A stretch of DNA of 64,000 bases from Pseudorhodoferax aquiterrae (GTDB lineage Bacteria > Pseudomonadota > Gammaproteobacteria > Burkholderiales > Burkholderiaceae_C). Of this stretch, positions 1 through 7,458 are shown piece by piece. Position 1 is the first letter of the stretch. The number at the start of each line of letters is the position of its first letter. The stretch is from assembly GCF_014652235.1 (NCBI RefSeq), contig NZ_BMYK01000011.1, positions 85,473 to 149,472 on the forward strand. Direction: 5' to 3'. The translations under genes were made by a program, and so were the position numbers. The notes beneath the pieces were generated by a model. That model was not told where the DNA came from, did not search any database, and was given only the letters and a program-made list of their open reading frames with translations.

Positions 1-761
1 AGGATCTGCGCGAGACAGGCGCCGACCACGGCGCGCTGCACCGTGGCGCCGTCCGGGAAGTCCTTGCCGGCCGGCCACTGCGGCGCGCTGGCCTTGACCG
101 CCGGGCGCGTGGACTGGCCGTGCGCCAGGCGCAGGCCGCGTTCGGACTTGGTCACCGTGCTCAAGGTGAGTCCGTGGCGCGCGACCCATTCGCTGGCCAC
201 GGCGGTGAGGTCGCGCACATCGCCTTCGAGCAGTTCGAGCTCGAGCTCGCAGACCACGGCACTGCGCGGCAGGCCGCCGTCGGGCGCGGGCGCCAGTACA
301 CGGCCCTGGTCCAGGGCAAGCTCGATGCGGCTGGCGCCGACCTGCAGCTGCTGCGTCGCGCGCCAGATGTCGGTGCCGTAGACCTCCACCAGCGGCGTGC
401 CGGCGCGGCACAGCACATGGTCCAGGCGGCGGCCGACGGGCGTGTCGGCGTGCCGGGCGGGATCGGCCTGCAGCGCCTGCTGTGCTTTCGATTTGCGCGC
501 CGGCCCCAGATCCACGTTGTGCTCCAGCCGTTGCACCGGGCCATCGCCCAGAGCCTTGGCGGTCTGCACCCAGCGCGGGCCTTCCTTGCGCAGGCGCAGG
601 GCCACGCCGTGCGCGGCCAGGTCGCCCTGCGGGGTGTCGAAGTAGCGCGCCTGCAGGTGCGTGCGCTGGCTGCCGGGGCCGCGCAGCGCGGCCTCCAGCG
701 CGGGCAGGGCGGCGCGGGGAATGTCGAACTTGAATTCGATCTCGGTCATGGAGGAGGACAT
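1..761 (-). CDS. CYTH-domain inorganic triphosphatase, 3' end cut by window edge
   Basis: This reading frame runs from ATG at 761 (alternative ATG at 749) off the left edge, so only about 253 residues are visible. The N-terminus carries the ExExK signature of the CYTH fold (TEIEFKFD), followed by alternating acidic/basic strands such as HNVDLG, ELELELLEG and TKSERGLRL, as in triphosphate-tunnel enzymes. Family members hydrolyse inorganic triphosphate and often continue into a C-terminal CHAD domain. The last visible residues may be the start of such a region, but it is off-window. The start lies 9 bases after the stop of the upstream CorA-like gene, so the two are probably co-transcribed. Confidence 0.8.
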   Translation of the reverse strand, partial: MSSSMTEIEFKFDIPRAALPALEAALRGPGSQRTHLQARYFDTPQGDLAAHGVALRLRKEGPRWVQTAKALGDGPVQRLEHNVDLGPARKSKAQQALQADPARHADTPVGRRLDHVLCRAGTPLVEVYGTDIWRATQQLQVGASRIELALDQGRVLAPAPDGGLPRSAVVCELELELLEGDVRDLTAVASEWVARHGLTLSTVTKSERGLRLAHGQSTRPAVKASAPQWPAGKDFPDGATVQRAVVGACLAQI

Positions 762-770
762 GGGGTGATG

Positions 771-1808
771 CTAGCGGTCGTCGTGACCGCGAAAGGCCAG
801 CCAGCCGGCCACCGCGGTGAAGGCCATCACCACGGCCACGAGGATCCAGAAGCCGTGGTCGTTGCCGGCCAGCGGCACGCCGCCCACGTTCATGCCGAAC
901 AGGCCGGCCAGGATGTTGATGGGCAGCGCCAGCACGGTGACCACGGTCAGCACGAACAGGCTGCGGCTGGTGCGCTCGTTGACGGCTGCGGCGATCTCTT
1001 CCTGCAGCAGCTTGATGCGTTCCTGCAGCGCCGCCATGTCGCGCAGCGCCACCGAGAACTCCTCGGTGGCCTGGCGCAGTTCGTCCACGTCGCGCTCCAC
1101 CATCCAGGCCGGCGGATGCTGCAGCAGCCGGAACAGCGCAGCCGGCTCGGGCGCGAGCAGGCGCTGCAGCCGCACCAGCAGCCGGCGCAGCACGCCCAGC
1201 CGCGTGCGCTTGTGCTGCAGGCGGCCGGCCAGCAGTGCGTCCTCCACCGCGTCGATGCGCCGCGTGACGCCGCGCACCACGTCGACCAGCACGTCGGCCT
1301 GCGCGCGCAGCAGCCACTCCAGCAGCTCGGTGGTCGAGCGCAGCGGCTCGCCGCGCCGGATCGCGGTGCGCAGGCGGTCCACCGAGCGCAGCGGCGACTG
1401 CCGGGCCGTGACCACCAGCCGTCGGTCCACGCCGATCCACAGCGTGGCGATGTCCGAGGATTCGAAGGCGAAGTCGAACTGCACGTCGTTGATGACCGCG
1501 ATCAGCGCGGCCTCGTCGCGTTCCAGCCGCGTGGAGCGGTGGTCGTCGTGCAGCGTCTCGAAGAAGGACTCGGGCAGCTGCGCATGGCGCTGCAGCCAGC
1601 GCTCGGCGCCGGCGTGCGAGAGGTTGAAGTGCAGCCAGACGAAGCCGCTGCCCTCGCCGGGACCGGCCAGCCATTGCGCGGCCTGGTCGGAGCCGATCGG
1701 GCAGGCCGCGGTCGCCGCCTCGAAGCGGTAGCCGCAGACCAATCCATGCGCATCCGCGCCATAGCGGGTGGGTTCGATCAGGAGGTCGCTGTCCATGGCG
1801 TCGGGCAA
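771..1808 (-). CDS. CorA/ZntB-type divalent-cation transporter
   Basis: The 345-residue protein has the CorA layout: a large acidic N-terminal cytoplasmic domain, a long helical stretch (about residues 180-270) and two C-terminal membrane helices. The first helix ends in the diagnostic GMN motif (LFGMNVGGVP, about residue 305), and a short loop leads to a second helix before the basic tail. The family forms pentameric channels for Mg2+, Co2+ or Zn2+ in the inner membrane. GMN followed by VGG and the overall sequence resemble the ZntB branch, so Zn2+ is possible, but substrate cannot be read from sequence. It is the first gene of a two-gene unit with the CYTH protein. Confidence 0.88.
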   Translation of the reverse strand: MPDAMDSDLLIEPTRYGADAHGLVCGYRFEAATAACPIGSDQAAQWLAGPGEGSGFVWLHFNLSHAGAERWLQRHAQLPESFFETLHDDHRSTRLERDEAALIAVINDVQFDFAFESSDIATLWIGVDRRLVVTARQSPLRSVDRLRTAIRRGEPLRSTTELLEWLLRAQADVLVDVVRGVTRRIDAVEDALLAGRLQHKRTRLGVLRRLLVRLQRLLAPEPAALFRLLQHPPAWMVERDVDELRQATEEFSVALRDMAALQERIKLLQEEIAAAVNERTSRSLFVLTVVTVLALPINILAGLFGMNVGGVPLAGNDHGFWILVAVVMAFTAVAGWLAFRGHDDR

Positions 1809-1903
1809 CCGCGCATGCTGCGCCCCGCGTATGTCAGCTGTGTGACGGTCCGCGGGCGGCCGGAACGCGCTTGCGCCTATGCTCCCGGGCGGAGACCTTC
1901 GCC

Positions 1904-3400
1904 ATGAACCTTGCCGTCCTGCTCGACCAGTCCGCCACCCGCCATCCCGGCCTTCCCGCCGTGTGCCTGGGCCAGCAGACGCTGTGGACCTTCGCGCAGC
2001 TGCGCGAACGCGTTGCGGCCATCTCTGCGGCGCTGCACGCGCGCCATGCGCCCGGCACGCGCGTCGCGCTGGTCTCGGAGAACCGGCCCGAGTACGTGGA
2101 GCTGCTGTTCGCCGTCTGGGCCGCCGGCATGGTGGCCGTGCCCGTCAACTACAAGCTGCATGCGCGCGAGGTGGGCCAGATCGTCGAGGACGCGCAGGCC
2201 GCGCTGCTGTTCGCCTCGCCGGGCCTGGCGCCGGCGCTGCAGGGCCTGCCGTGCCCCTGCATCGCGCTGGACGGACCGGCCTATGCCGAGCTGCTGGCGC
2301 CGGCCGCGCTGCACATCGCGCCCGTGGCGGCCGATGCGCTGGCCTGGCTGTTCTACACCAGCGGCACCACCGGGCGCTCCAAGGGCGCCATGCTCACGCA
2401 CGGCAATCTCATGGCCATGGCCGTGGCCCACCTGGCCGACATCGAGCCCGAGCTCGGCCCGCAGTGCAGCCAGCTGCACGCTGCGCCCATGTCGCACGGC
2501 TCGGGCCTGTACCTGCTGCCTTCGCTCGCGCGCGCTGCGCGCCAGGTGGTGCCGGCCTCCCGGGGCTTCGAGCCCGCGGAATTCCTCGCGCTGTGCGATG
2601 CGCATCCGGGCAGCGGCGCCTTCCTCGCGCCCACCATGGTGCAGCGCCTGCGCGAAGCCCTGGCCGCGCGCGGCGGCCAGCGCCCGCGCCAGCTGCGCTG
2701 CATCGTCTACGGCGGCGGGCCCATGTACCTGGAGGAGCTGCGCAAGTCCATGGCCGCCTTCGGTCCGGTGTTCGCCCAGATCTACGGCCAGGGCGAGACG
2801 CCCATGACCATCACAGGGCTCACGCGGGCGGACCATGCGCGCGGCGACGCCGGCCAGCTCGCCTCGGTCGGCTGGCCGCGCAGCGGCACCGAGGTCGCGG
2901 TGCTCGATGCGCAGGGCCGCCCGCTGCCGGCCGGCGAGCCGGGCGAGATCGCGGTGCGCGGCGCCACCGTGATGGCCGGCTACTGGCGCAACGCCGAAGC
3001 CTCGGCGCAGGCGCTGCGCGGGGGCTGGCTGTGGACCGGCGACATCGGTGTGCTGGACGAAACGGGCTGCCTCACGCTGCGCGACCGGTCCAAGGACGTG
3101 GTCATCAGCGGCGGCTCCAACATCTACCCACGCGAGGTGGAGGAGGTGCTGCTCACGCATCCCGGCGTGGCCGAGGCCTGCGTGCTCGGCGCGCCGGATG
3201 CCGAGTGGGGCGAGGTGGTGGTCGCCCACATCGTCGCCGCGCCTGGCGCGGTGGTCGACGCGGCCGCGCTCGACGCGCATTGCCTCGCGCAGATCGCGCG
3301 CTTCAAGCGGCCCAAGCGCTACGTGTTCGTCGAGGCCTTGCCCAAGAACAGCTACGGCAAGGTGCCCAAGCGCGCGTTGCGCGAGCCGCCGGCTTCCTGA
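1904..3400 (+). CDS. AMP-forming acyl-CoA synthetase (fatty-acid/aromatic acid ligase family)
   Basis: A 498-residue ANL-superfamily ligase that would activate a carboxylate with ATP and join it to CoA. Visible core motifs are the P-loop YTSGTTGRSKGAM (about residue 155), YGQGET (A5), WTGD (A7), the hinge region KDVVISGGSNIYPREVEEVL (A8) and the catalytic-lysine motif PKNSYGKVPKR near the C-terminus (A10). ATG 1904 begins MNLAVLLDQSA, a normal ligase N-terminus, and is preferred over in-frame upstream starts. The short length fits medium/long-chain or aryl ligases, and the substrate is unknown. It stands alone, convergent with the acidic small protein downstream. Confidence 0.88.
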   Translation: MNLAVLLDQSATRHPGLPAVCLGQQTLWTFAQLRERVAAISAALHARHAPGTRVALVSENRPEYVELLFAVWAAGMVAVPVNYKLHAREVGQIVEDAQAALLFASPGLAPALQGLPCPCIALDGPAYAELLAPAALHIAPVAADALAWLFYTSGTTGRSKGAMLTHGNLMAMAVAHLADIEPELGPQCSQLHAAPMSHGSGLYLLPSLARAARQVVPASRGFEPAEFLALCDAHPGSGAFLAPTMVQRLREALAARGGQRPRQLRCIVYGGGPMYLEELRKSMAAFGPVFAQIYGQGETPMTITGLTRADHARGDAGQLASVGWPRSGTEVAVLDAQGRPLPAGEPGEIAVRGATVMAGYWRNAEASAQALRGGWLWTGDIGVLDETGCLTLRDRSKDVVISGGSNIYPREVEEVLLTHPGVAEACVLGAPDAEWGEVVVAHIVAAPGAVVDAAALDAHCLAQIARFKRPKRYVFVEALPKNSYGKVPKRALREPPAS

Positions 3401-3790
3401 TCAGACGCTGTCGTCGTCGCCCGTGCCTTCGATCGGGTCGTCCTCGCTCTCGCCGTCCTCGCCGGCCAGGCCGGGCACCTCGTCCAGCGCGTCGCGGCCG
3501 GCACCCACGCCGGGGCTGACGATGCGGTCGGGCAGGATGTCAGCGTTGGCGCGGACGTCGTCGCCCACGGCCGAGGCGCGCTCGCCCGTGCCCGAGGCGT
3601 CGCTGTCGGAGTCGTGGTCGGCCACCACGGCGCCCCATTCGGCTGCGTTGTCGGGTGCGGTTGCCATGCGGCGCTCGCCCTGCACGTCGCTGCCGCTGTC
3701 GGACGTGTCGCTGGGCCCCAGCAGGTCCATGTCGCTGCCCTCGGGCCGGGTGGCGGGCGTCTCGCCGCCCATGATGCTGCTGCGTGCCAT
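3401..3790 (-). CDS. Small acidic hypothetical protein
   Basis: 129 residues from ATG 3790, preceded by a good AAGGAG site. The protein is rich in Asp, Glu, Ser and Gly (LGPSDTSDSGSDVQGER, DHDSDSDASGTGER) with no membrane segment or Cys, so it is probably largely disordered and soluble. Similar small acidic proteins are common in Comamonadaceae, and I do not recognise a biochemical function. It is divergent from the stress-type SDR gene. The region between them contains a GGCCTACAG box oriented toward this gene. A stress-related role is only suggested by that context. Confidence 0.75.
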   Translation of the reverse strand: MARSSIMGGETPATRPEGSDMDLLGPSDTSDSGSDVQGERRMATAPDNAAEWGAVVADHDSDSDASGTGERASAVGDDVRANADILPDRIVSPGVGAGRDALDEVPGLAGEDGESEDDPIEGTGDDDSV

Positions 3791-3847
3791 GTGTGTTTCT
3801 CCTTGGTTGGATCCTGGCACCAGCCTAGTGCGCGCGCCGCCGCGGCG

Positions 3848-3856
3848 CTGTAGGCC
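3848..3856 (-). promoter_or_regulatory. GGCCTACAG box (variant of GTCCTACAG)
   Basis: Nine-base motif on the minus strand about 58 bases upstream of the small acidic protein start. It is one of six such boxes placed in matching orientation ahead of genes in this window. Its function is not known. Confidence 0.35.
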
Positions 3857-3993
3857 GCGGCGTCGGCCGACGTAGGAGGAGCGCAGCATCCGGGTGCGGC
3901 GCAGCGGCTGACATGGGCCCGCGCCGCCGTCCGAAACCGCGCGCCGCGCCAGGGTCGGAGCATGGAGGTAACCGTCATTTCCAAGGAGTTCCC

Positions 3994-5007
3994 ATGTCCC
4001 GCGACAAGCAGACACCCGATGCCCAGGACACCGTGCGCAAGCAGCAGCGCATCCAGCGCGAACAGGACCACCGCGACGCCGAAGCCCGCGCCCAGGCCAA
4101 GGGCCAGCCGGACGACGGCGGCACGCAGGGCAAGAAGGCCGCCCCCGGCCCGCACCGCGACGAGCCGGCGCCGCCCATGTCGCGCCAGCACCTGGCCAAG
4201 CCGGGCCTGGAGGCCGAGATGGCGCAGAAGCCGCGGTTCGCCGCGCCGCACTACCAGGGCAGCGGCAAGCTTGCGGGCTTTGCCACGCTGGTGACGGGCG
4301 GCGACTCGGGCATCGGCCGCGCCGTGGCCGTGCTGTACGCGCGCGAGGGGGCCGACGTGGCCATCGTCTACCTCAACGAGCACGAAGACGCCGAGCGCAC
4401 GCGCGAACTCGTCGAGGCCGAAGGCGGGCGCTGCCTGCTGATCCCCGGCGACGTGAAGGACCCGGCGTTCTGCCGCGAGGCCGTGGCCAAGACCGTGCAG
4501 GCCTTCGGCAAGCTCGACGTGCTGGTCAACAACGCAGCCTTCCAGGAGCATGCCCAGGCCATCGAGGACCTCAGCGAGGAGCGCTTCGACGAGACGCTGC
4601 GCACCAACGTCTACGGCTACTTCCACATGGCCAAGGCGGCAGTGCCGCACCTGCGGCGCGGCGCCAGCATCGTCAATTGCGGTTCGGTCACCGGGCTCAA
4701 GGGCAGCAAGCACCTGCTGGACTACTCGGCCACCAAGGGTGCGATCCACGCCTTCACGATGTCGCTGGCGGCCAACCTCATGGACAAGGGCATCCGCGTC
4801 AACGCCGTGGCGCCGGGCCCGGTCTGGACGCCGCTGAACCCGGCCGACAAGCCGGCCGACGAGATCGCGCAATTCGGCGCCGGCACCGACATGGGCCGCC
4901 CGGCCCAGCCAGAGGAGATCTCGCCGGCCTTCGTGTTCCTGGCCGCGCCGTGCTGCTCCAGCTACATCAGCGGCATCGTGCTGCCCGTCACGGGCTCGGT
5001 GGGCTGA
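3994..5007 (+). CDS. SDR-family oxidoreductase, general-stress type
   Basis: A 337-residue short-chain dehydrogenase with a roughly 95-residue hydrophilic N-terminal extension, the arrangement of general-stress SDRs such as YhdF/YdaD. The Rossmann motif TGGDSGIG (about residue 101), NNAA, the catalytic Ser in NCGSVTG and the YSATK catalytic Tyr/Lys pair are all present, so it should be an active NAD(P)-dependent reductase. ATG 3994 has a CAAGGAG ribosome site 6 bases upstream. Its TGA stop (5005-5007) overlaps the first base of repeat element copy 1. Substrate is unknown. Confidence 0.9.
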   Translation: MSRDKQTPDAQDTVRKQQRIQREQDHRDAEARAQAKGQPDDGGTQGKKAAPGPHRDEPAPPMSRQHLAKPGLEAEMAQKPRFAAPHYQGSGKLAGFATLVTGGDSGIGRAVAVLYAREGADVAIVYLNEHEDAERTRELVEAEGGRCLLIPGDVKDPAFCREAVAKTVQAFGKLDVLVNNAAFQEHAQAIEDLSEERFDETLRTNVYGYFHMAKAAVPHLRRGASIVNCGSVTGLKGSKHLLDYSATKGAIHAFTMSLAANLMDKGIRVNAVAPGPVWTPLNPADKPADEIAQFGAGTDMGRPAQPEEISPAFVFLAAPCCSSYISGIVLPVTGSVG

Positions 5008-5228
5008 GAACGTGTGAACGAACCGCTCACACCCACGCGAGGCCCCGGTGAGCACCTGCTTCCAGCATGATCGTCGCGCCCGGGGCCTCGCCCTTCGGGC
5101 CGGCGCGCGCCAGGCCGCATGGGGGCGTTGCAGTCCTTGCCCGGGCACCAGCCCGGGCTGCGGCCTGCGCCTTCGCCTGCGGCCCGCCGCACCCCGTCGT
5201 GGGCGCGATTGGTTCATTCACACGTTCT
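5007..5228. repeat. TIR element copy 1 (222 bp, inverted relative to copies 2 and 3)
   Basis: The ends are AGAACGTGTGAACGAACC and GGTTCATTCACACGTTCT, an imperfect terminal inverted repeat extending about 31 bases. Internal hairpins include GCCCGGGC arms around a four-base loop and a longer GAGGCCCCG/CGGGGCCTC stem. CTGA occurs directly on both sides. The left end coincides with the SDR stop codon. The right end supplies the last codons and stop of the LMW phosphatase. About nine-tenths of positions match copies 2 and 3 by eye. Confidence 0.9.
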
Positions 5229-5696
5229 GATCCTGGCCAGCAGGCCGTCCACGCCGCGGTCGATGAGGTCGAAGGCGTGGATGAAGTCCTGTGTGCTGCC
5301 GTACCAGGGGTCGGGCACGTCCTCGCCCGCATGGCCGGGCGCAAAGTCGAGCATCAGCGCGATCTGCGCACGGGCGCCGGCCGGTGCCTGGCGGCGCAGC
5401 GCCGCGCAGTGCGCCTGCGTCATGCCGACGATCCAATCGAAGCGCGCGAAATCCTCGCCCCGCACCTGGCGCGCGCAGTGGTCATGGGCCGGCACGCCGC
5501 GGCGCCGCAGTTCCGCGGCGGCACGGCGGTCGAACGGGTTGCCGCGTTCCTCGTCGGAGATCGCGGCGCTGTCGACGGCGAGCTGCAGGCCGGCCGCGCG
5601 GGCCTTGTGCACGAGCAGCGCATGGGCCGTGGGCGAGCGGCAGATGTTGCCGGTGCAGATAAAGAGGACGCTGGGGAAAGAGGAATGGCCGGGCAT
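5214..5696 (-). CDS. Low-molecular-weight protein-tyrosine-phosphatase
   Basis: 160 residues with the LMW-PTP P-loop CTGNICRS near the N-terminus (nucleophilic Cys14, Arg20) and the general-acid loop VPDPWYGS near residue 130, so the catalytic machinery is complete. The family dephosphorylates phosphotyrosine or phosphoarginine in the cytoplasm. The last residues, RTCE, and the stop codon lie inside repeat element copy 1. If the element is removed together with one CTGA repeat, the frame would instead end in ISPPSP, so the present C-terminus seems to be element-derived. It is divergent from the solute-binding protein gene. Confidence 0.9.
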   Translation of the reverse strand: MPGHSSFPSVLFICTGNICRSPTAHALLVHKARAAGLQLAVDSAAISDEERGNPFDRRAAAELRRRGVPAHDHCARQVRGEDFARFDWIVGMTQAHCAALRRQAPAGARAQIALMLDFAPGHAGEDVPDPWYGSTQDFIHAFDLIDRGVDGLLARIRTCE

Positions 5697-5767
5697 CGCG
5701 CGATTGTCGCGACCAGGCCGTCCACCGTGCTAGCGTTGCGCCCTTCGTTGCACAAAGGCGCTTTCGC

Positions 5768-6502
5768 ATGACCACCTCCGTGTCCGACCTCGTCCCGGCC
5801 TTCGCCCCCACCGGGCGCCTGCGCGCCTCCATCAACCTGGGCAACCCCATCCTGGCCGGCCGCGACGCCGCAGGCCAGGCCCAGGGCGTATCGGTGGACC
5901 TCGCGCGCGCCTTCGCCGAGCGGCTCGGTGTGGCCCTGGAACTCGTCGTCTTCGACACCGCTGGCAAGTCGGTCGAGGCGGTCCGGGCCGAGCAGGCCGA
6001 CATCGGCTTCTTTGCGATCGACCCGCTGCGCGGCGAGGGCATCCGCTTCACTGCGCCCTATGTGCTGATCGAGGGCTGCTACCTCGTGCGCGCCGATGCG
6101 CCACTGCAGGACAAGGCCGAGGTCGATGCCGCGGGCCGCACGGTCATGGTGGGCCAGGGCAGCGCCTACGACCTGTTCCTCACGCGCGAACTGAAGGCCG
6201 CGACCATCCTGCGCGCACCGAGCTCGCCGGCCGTGGTGCCGAGCTTCCTGGACGAGAATGCGGACGTGGCCGCCGGCGTCAAGCAGCAGCTCGAGGCCGA
6301 TGCCGCGCGGCTGGGCGGGCTGCGCCTGCTGCCGGGTTCCTTCATGGTGATCCAGCAGGCCATGGGCCTGCCCGCCGGCCGCGGGCAGGCAGCGCAGGCG
6401 GCGCTGGCGGCCTTCGTGGAAGAGATGAAGGCCAGCGGCTTCGTGGCCGAGGCGCTGCGACGCCACGGCATCCAGGGTGCGGCGGTCGCGCCGAAAGCCT
6501 AG
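5768..6502 (+). CDS. Solute-binding protein family 3 domain protein without signal peptide
   Basis: 244 residues matching periplasmic amino-acid-type binding proteins: LRASINLGNP at the start, then DIGFFAIDPLRGEGIRFTAPY, a typical lobe-1 stretch, and an EEMKASGFVAEAL C-terminus. Remarkably, the mature fold begins almost at once (residue 15) and there is no hydrophobic leader or lipobox, and none in frame upstream. It is therefore either cytoplasmic, exported by another route or mis-started. No permease or ATPase gene is adjacent. It ends overlapping the convergent YihY gene by 4 bases. Confidence 0.8.
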   Translation: MTTSVSDLVPAFAPTGRLRASINLGNPILAGRDAAGQAQGVSVDLARAFAERLGVALELVVFDTAGKSVEAVRAEQADIGFFAIDPLRGEGIRFTAPYVLIEGCYLVRADAPLQDKAEVDAAGRTVMVGQGSAYDLFLTRELKAATILRAPSSPAVVPSFLDENADVAAGVKQQLEADAARLGGLRLLPGSFMVIQQAMGLPAGRGQAAQAALAAFVEEMKASGFVAEALRRHGIQGAAVAPKA

Positions 6503-7458
6503 TCCTTGACCGAGGTCGGCGCCGGCTCCGTGGCCGAGCCCGGCAGGTGGCGCATGGAGCCGTACTGCTTGGCGTACAGCCAGGTGAACTCCGCGCCCAT
6601 CAGGAACACCTGGGCCGAGTAGTAGACCCAGACGAAGATCACGATCAGCGAGCCGGCCGCGCCGAAGCTCGACGCCACGCCGCTCTTGCCGATGTACAGC
6701 CCGATCAGGAAGCGGCCCAGCGTGAACAGCAAGGCCGTGACGGCCGCACCGATCCACACGTCGTACCAGCGCACGTGCACGCGCGGCATGATCTTGTAGA
6801 TCATCGCGAACACGCCGGTCGTCAGCGCGAAGCCCAGCACGATGTTGATGAGCTGGGCCACGATCTCCCAGCCGGCGAAGGCATCGCCCCACCACTTGCC
6901 CAGGGCCGAGACCACGGCGCCCAGCACCAGCGAGACCATCAGCAGGAAGGCGATGCCCAACACCATGCCGAACGACAGCAGCCGCGTGTGCAGCAGGTTC
7001 CACAGCCCGCCCGAGGTGTTGCGCGCGGGCGCGCGCCAGATCCGGTCCAGCGCGTTCTGCAGTTCGCCGAACACGGTGGTGGCGCCGATCAGCAGAACGC
7101 CCAGGCCGATCAGCGTGGAGACGATGCCCTGGGCCGGCTTGTTGACACTGGCCAGCAGCGTCTCCAGCGTCTTGGCCGCGTCGGCGCCCATGAGGCCGGC
7201 GAGTTGGCCGAACAGCTCGCCGCGCGCGGCCTCCTCGCCGAACACCAGGCCGGCGACCGAGATCACGATCAGCAGCAGCGGCGCCATCGAGAACACGCTG
7301 TAGTAGGACAGGGCTGCGCCCATGCTGGGCGCGTAGTCGTCCGACCAGGACTGCACGGCCTGCTTGCACAGCGCCAGCCACTGCTTGAAGGTCGGCAGGA
7401 TGGGACGGTCGGGCGAGCGCTGCGGTGCGGTGGCGGAGGAGGGGACGACGGTGCTCAT
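6499..7458 (-). CDS. YihY/BrkB-family inner-membrane protein
   Basis: 319 residues with six hydrophobic segments and the family's characteristic stretches: MGAALSYYSVFSMAPLLLIV near residue 45, LQNALDRIWRAP, and VIFVWVYYSAQVFLMGAEFT near residue 285. Known members are integral inner-membrane proteins once misnamed RNase BN; their transport role is not settled. The start codon overlaps the stop of the upstream AsmA gene (ATGA at 7455-7458), so the two are translationally coupled, which fits a shared envelope function. Confidence 0.9.
   Translation of the reverse strand: MSTVVPSSATAPQRSPDRPILPTFKQWLALCKQAVQSWSDDYAPSMGAALSYYSVFSMAPLLLIVISVAGLVFGEEAARGELFGQLAGLMGADAAKTLETLLASVNKPAQGIVSTLIGLGVLLIGATTVFGELQNALDRIWRAPARNTSGGLWNLLHTRLLSFGMVLGIAFLLMVSLVLGAVVSALGKWWGDAFAGWEIVAQLINIVLGFALTTGVFAMIYKIMPRVHVRWYDVWIGAAVTALLFTLGRFLIGLYIGKSGVASSFGAAGSLIVIFVWVYYSAQVFLMGAEFTWLYAKQYGSMRHLPGSATEPAPTSVKD

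Noticed and set aside
120-1907. 595-codon plus-strand frame across the CYTH and CorA genes
   Set aside because: No domain resemblance and His/Gln-rich shadow composition. The minus-strand proteins have clear ExExK and GMN motifs.
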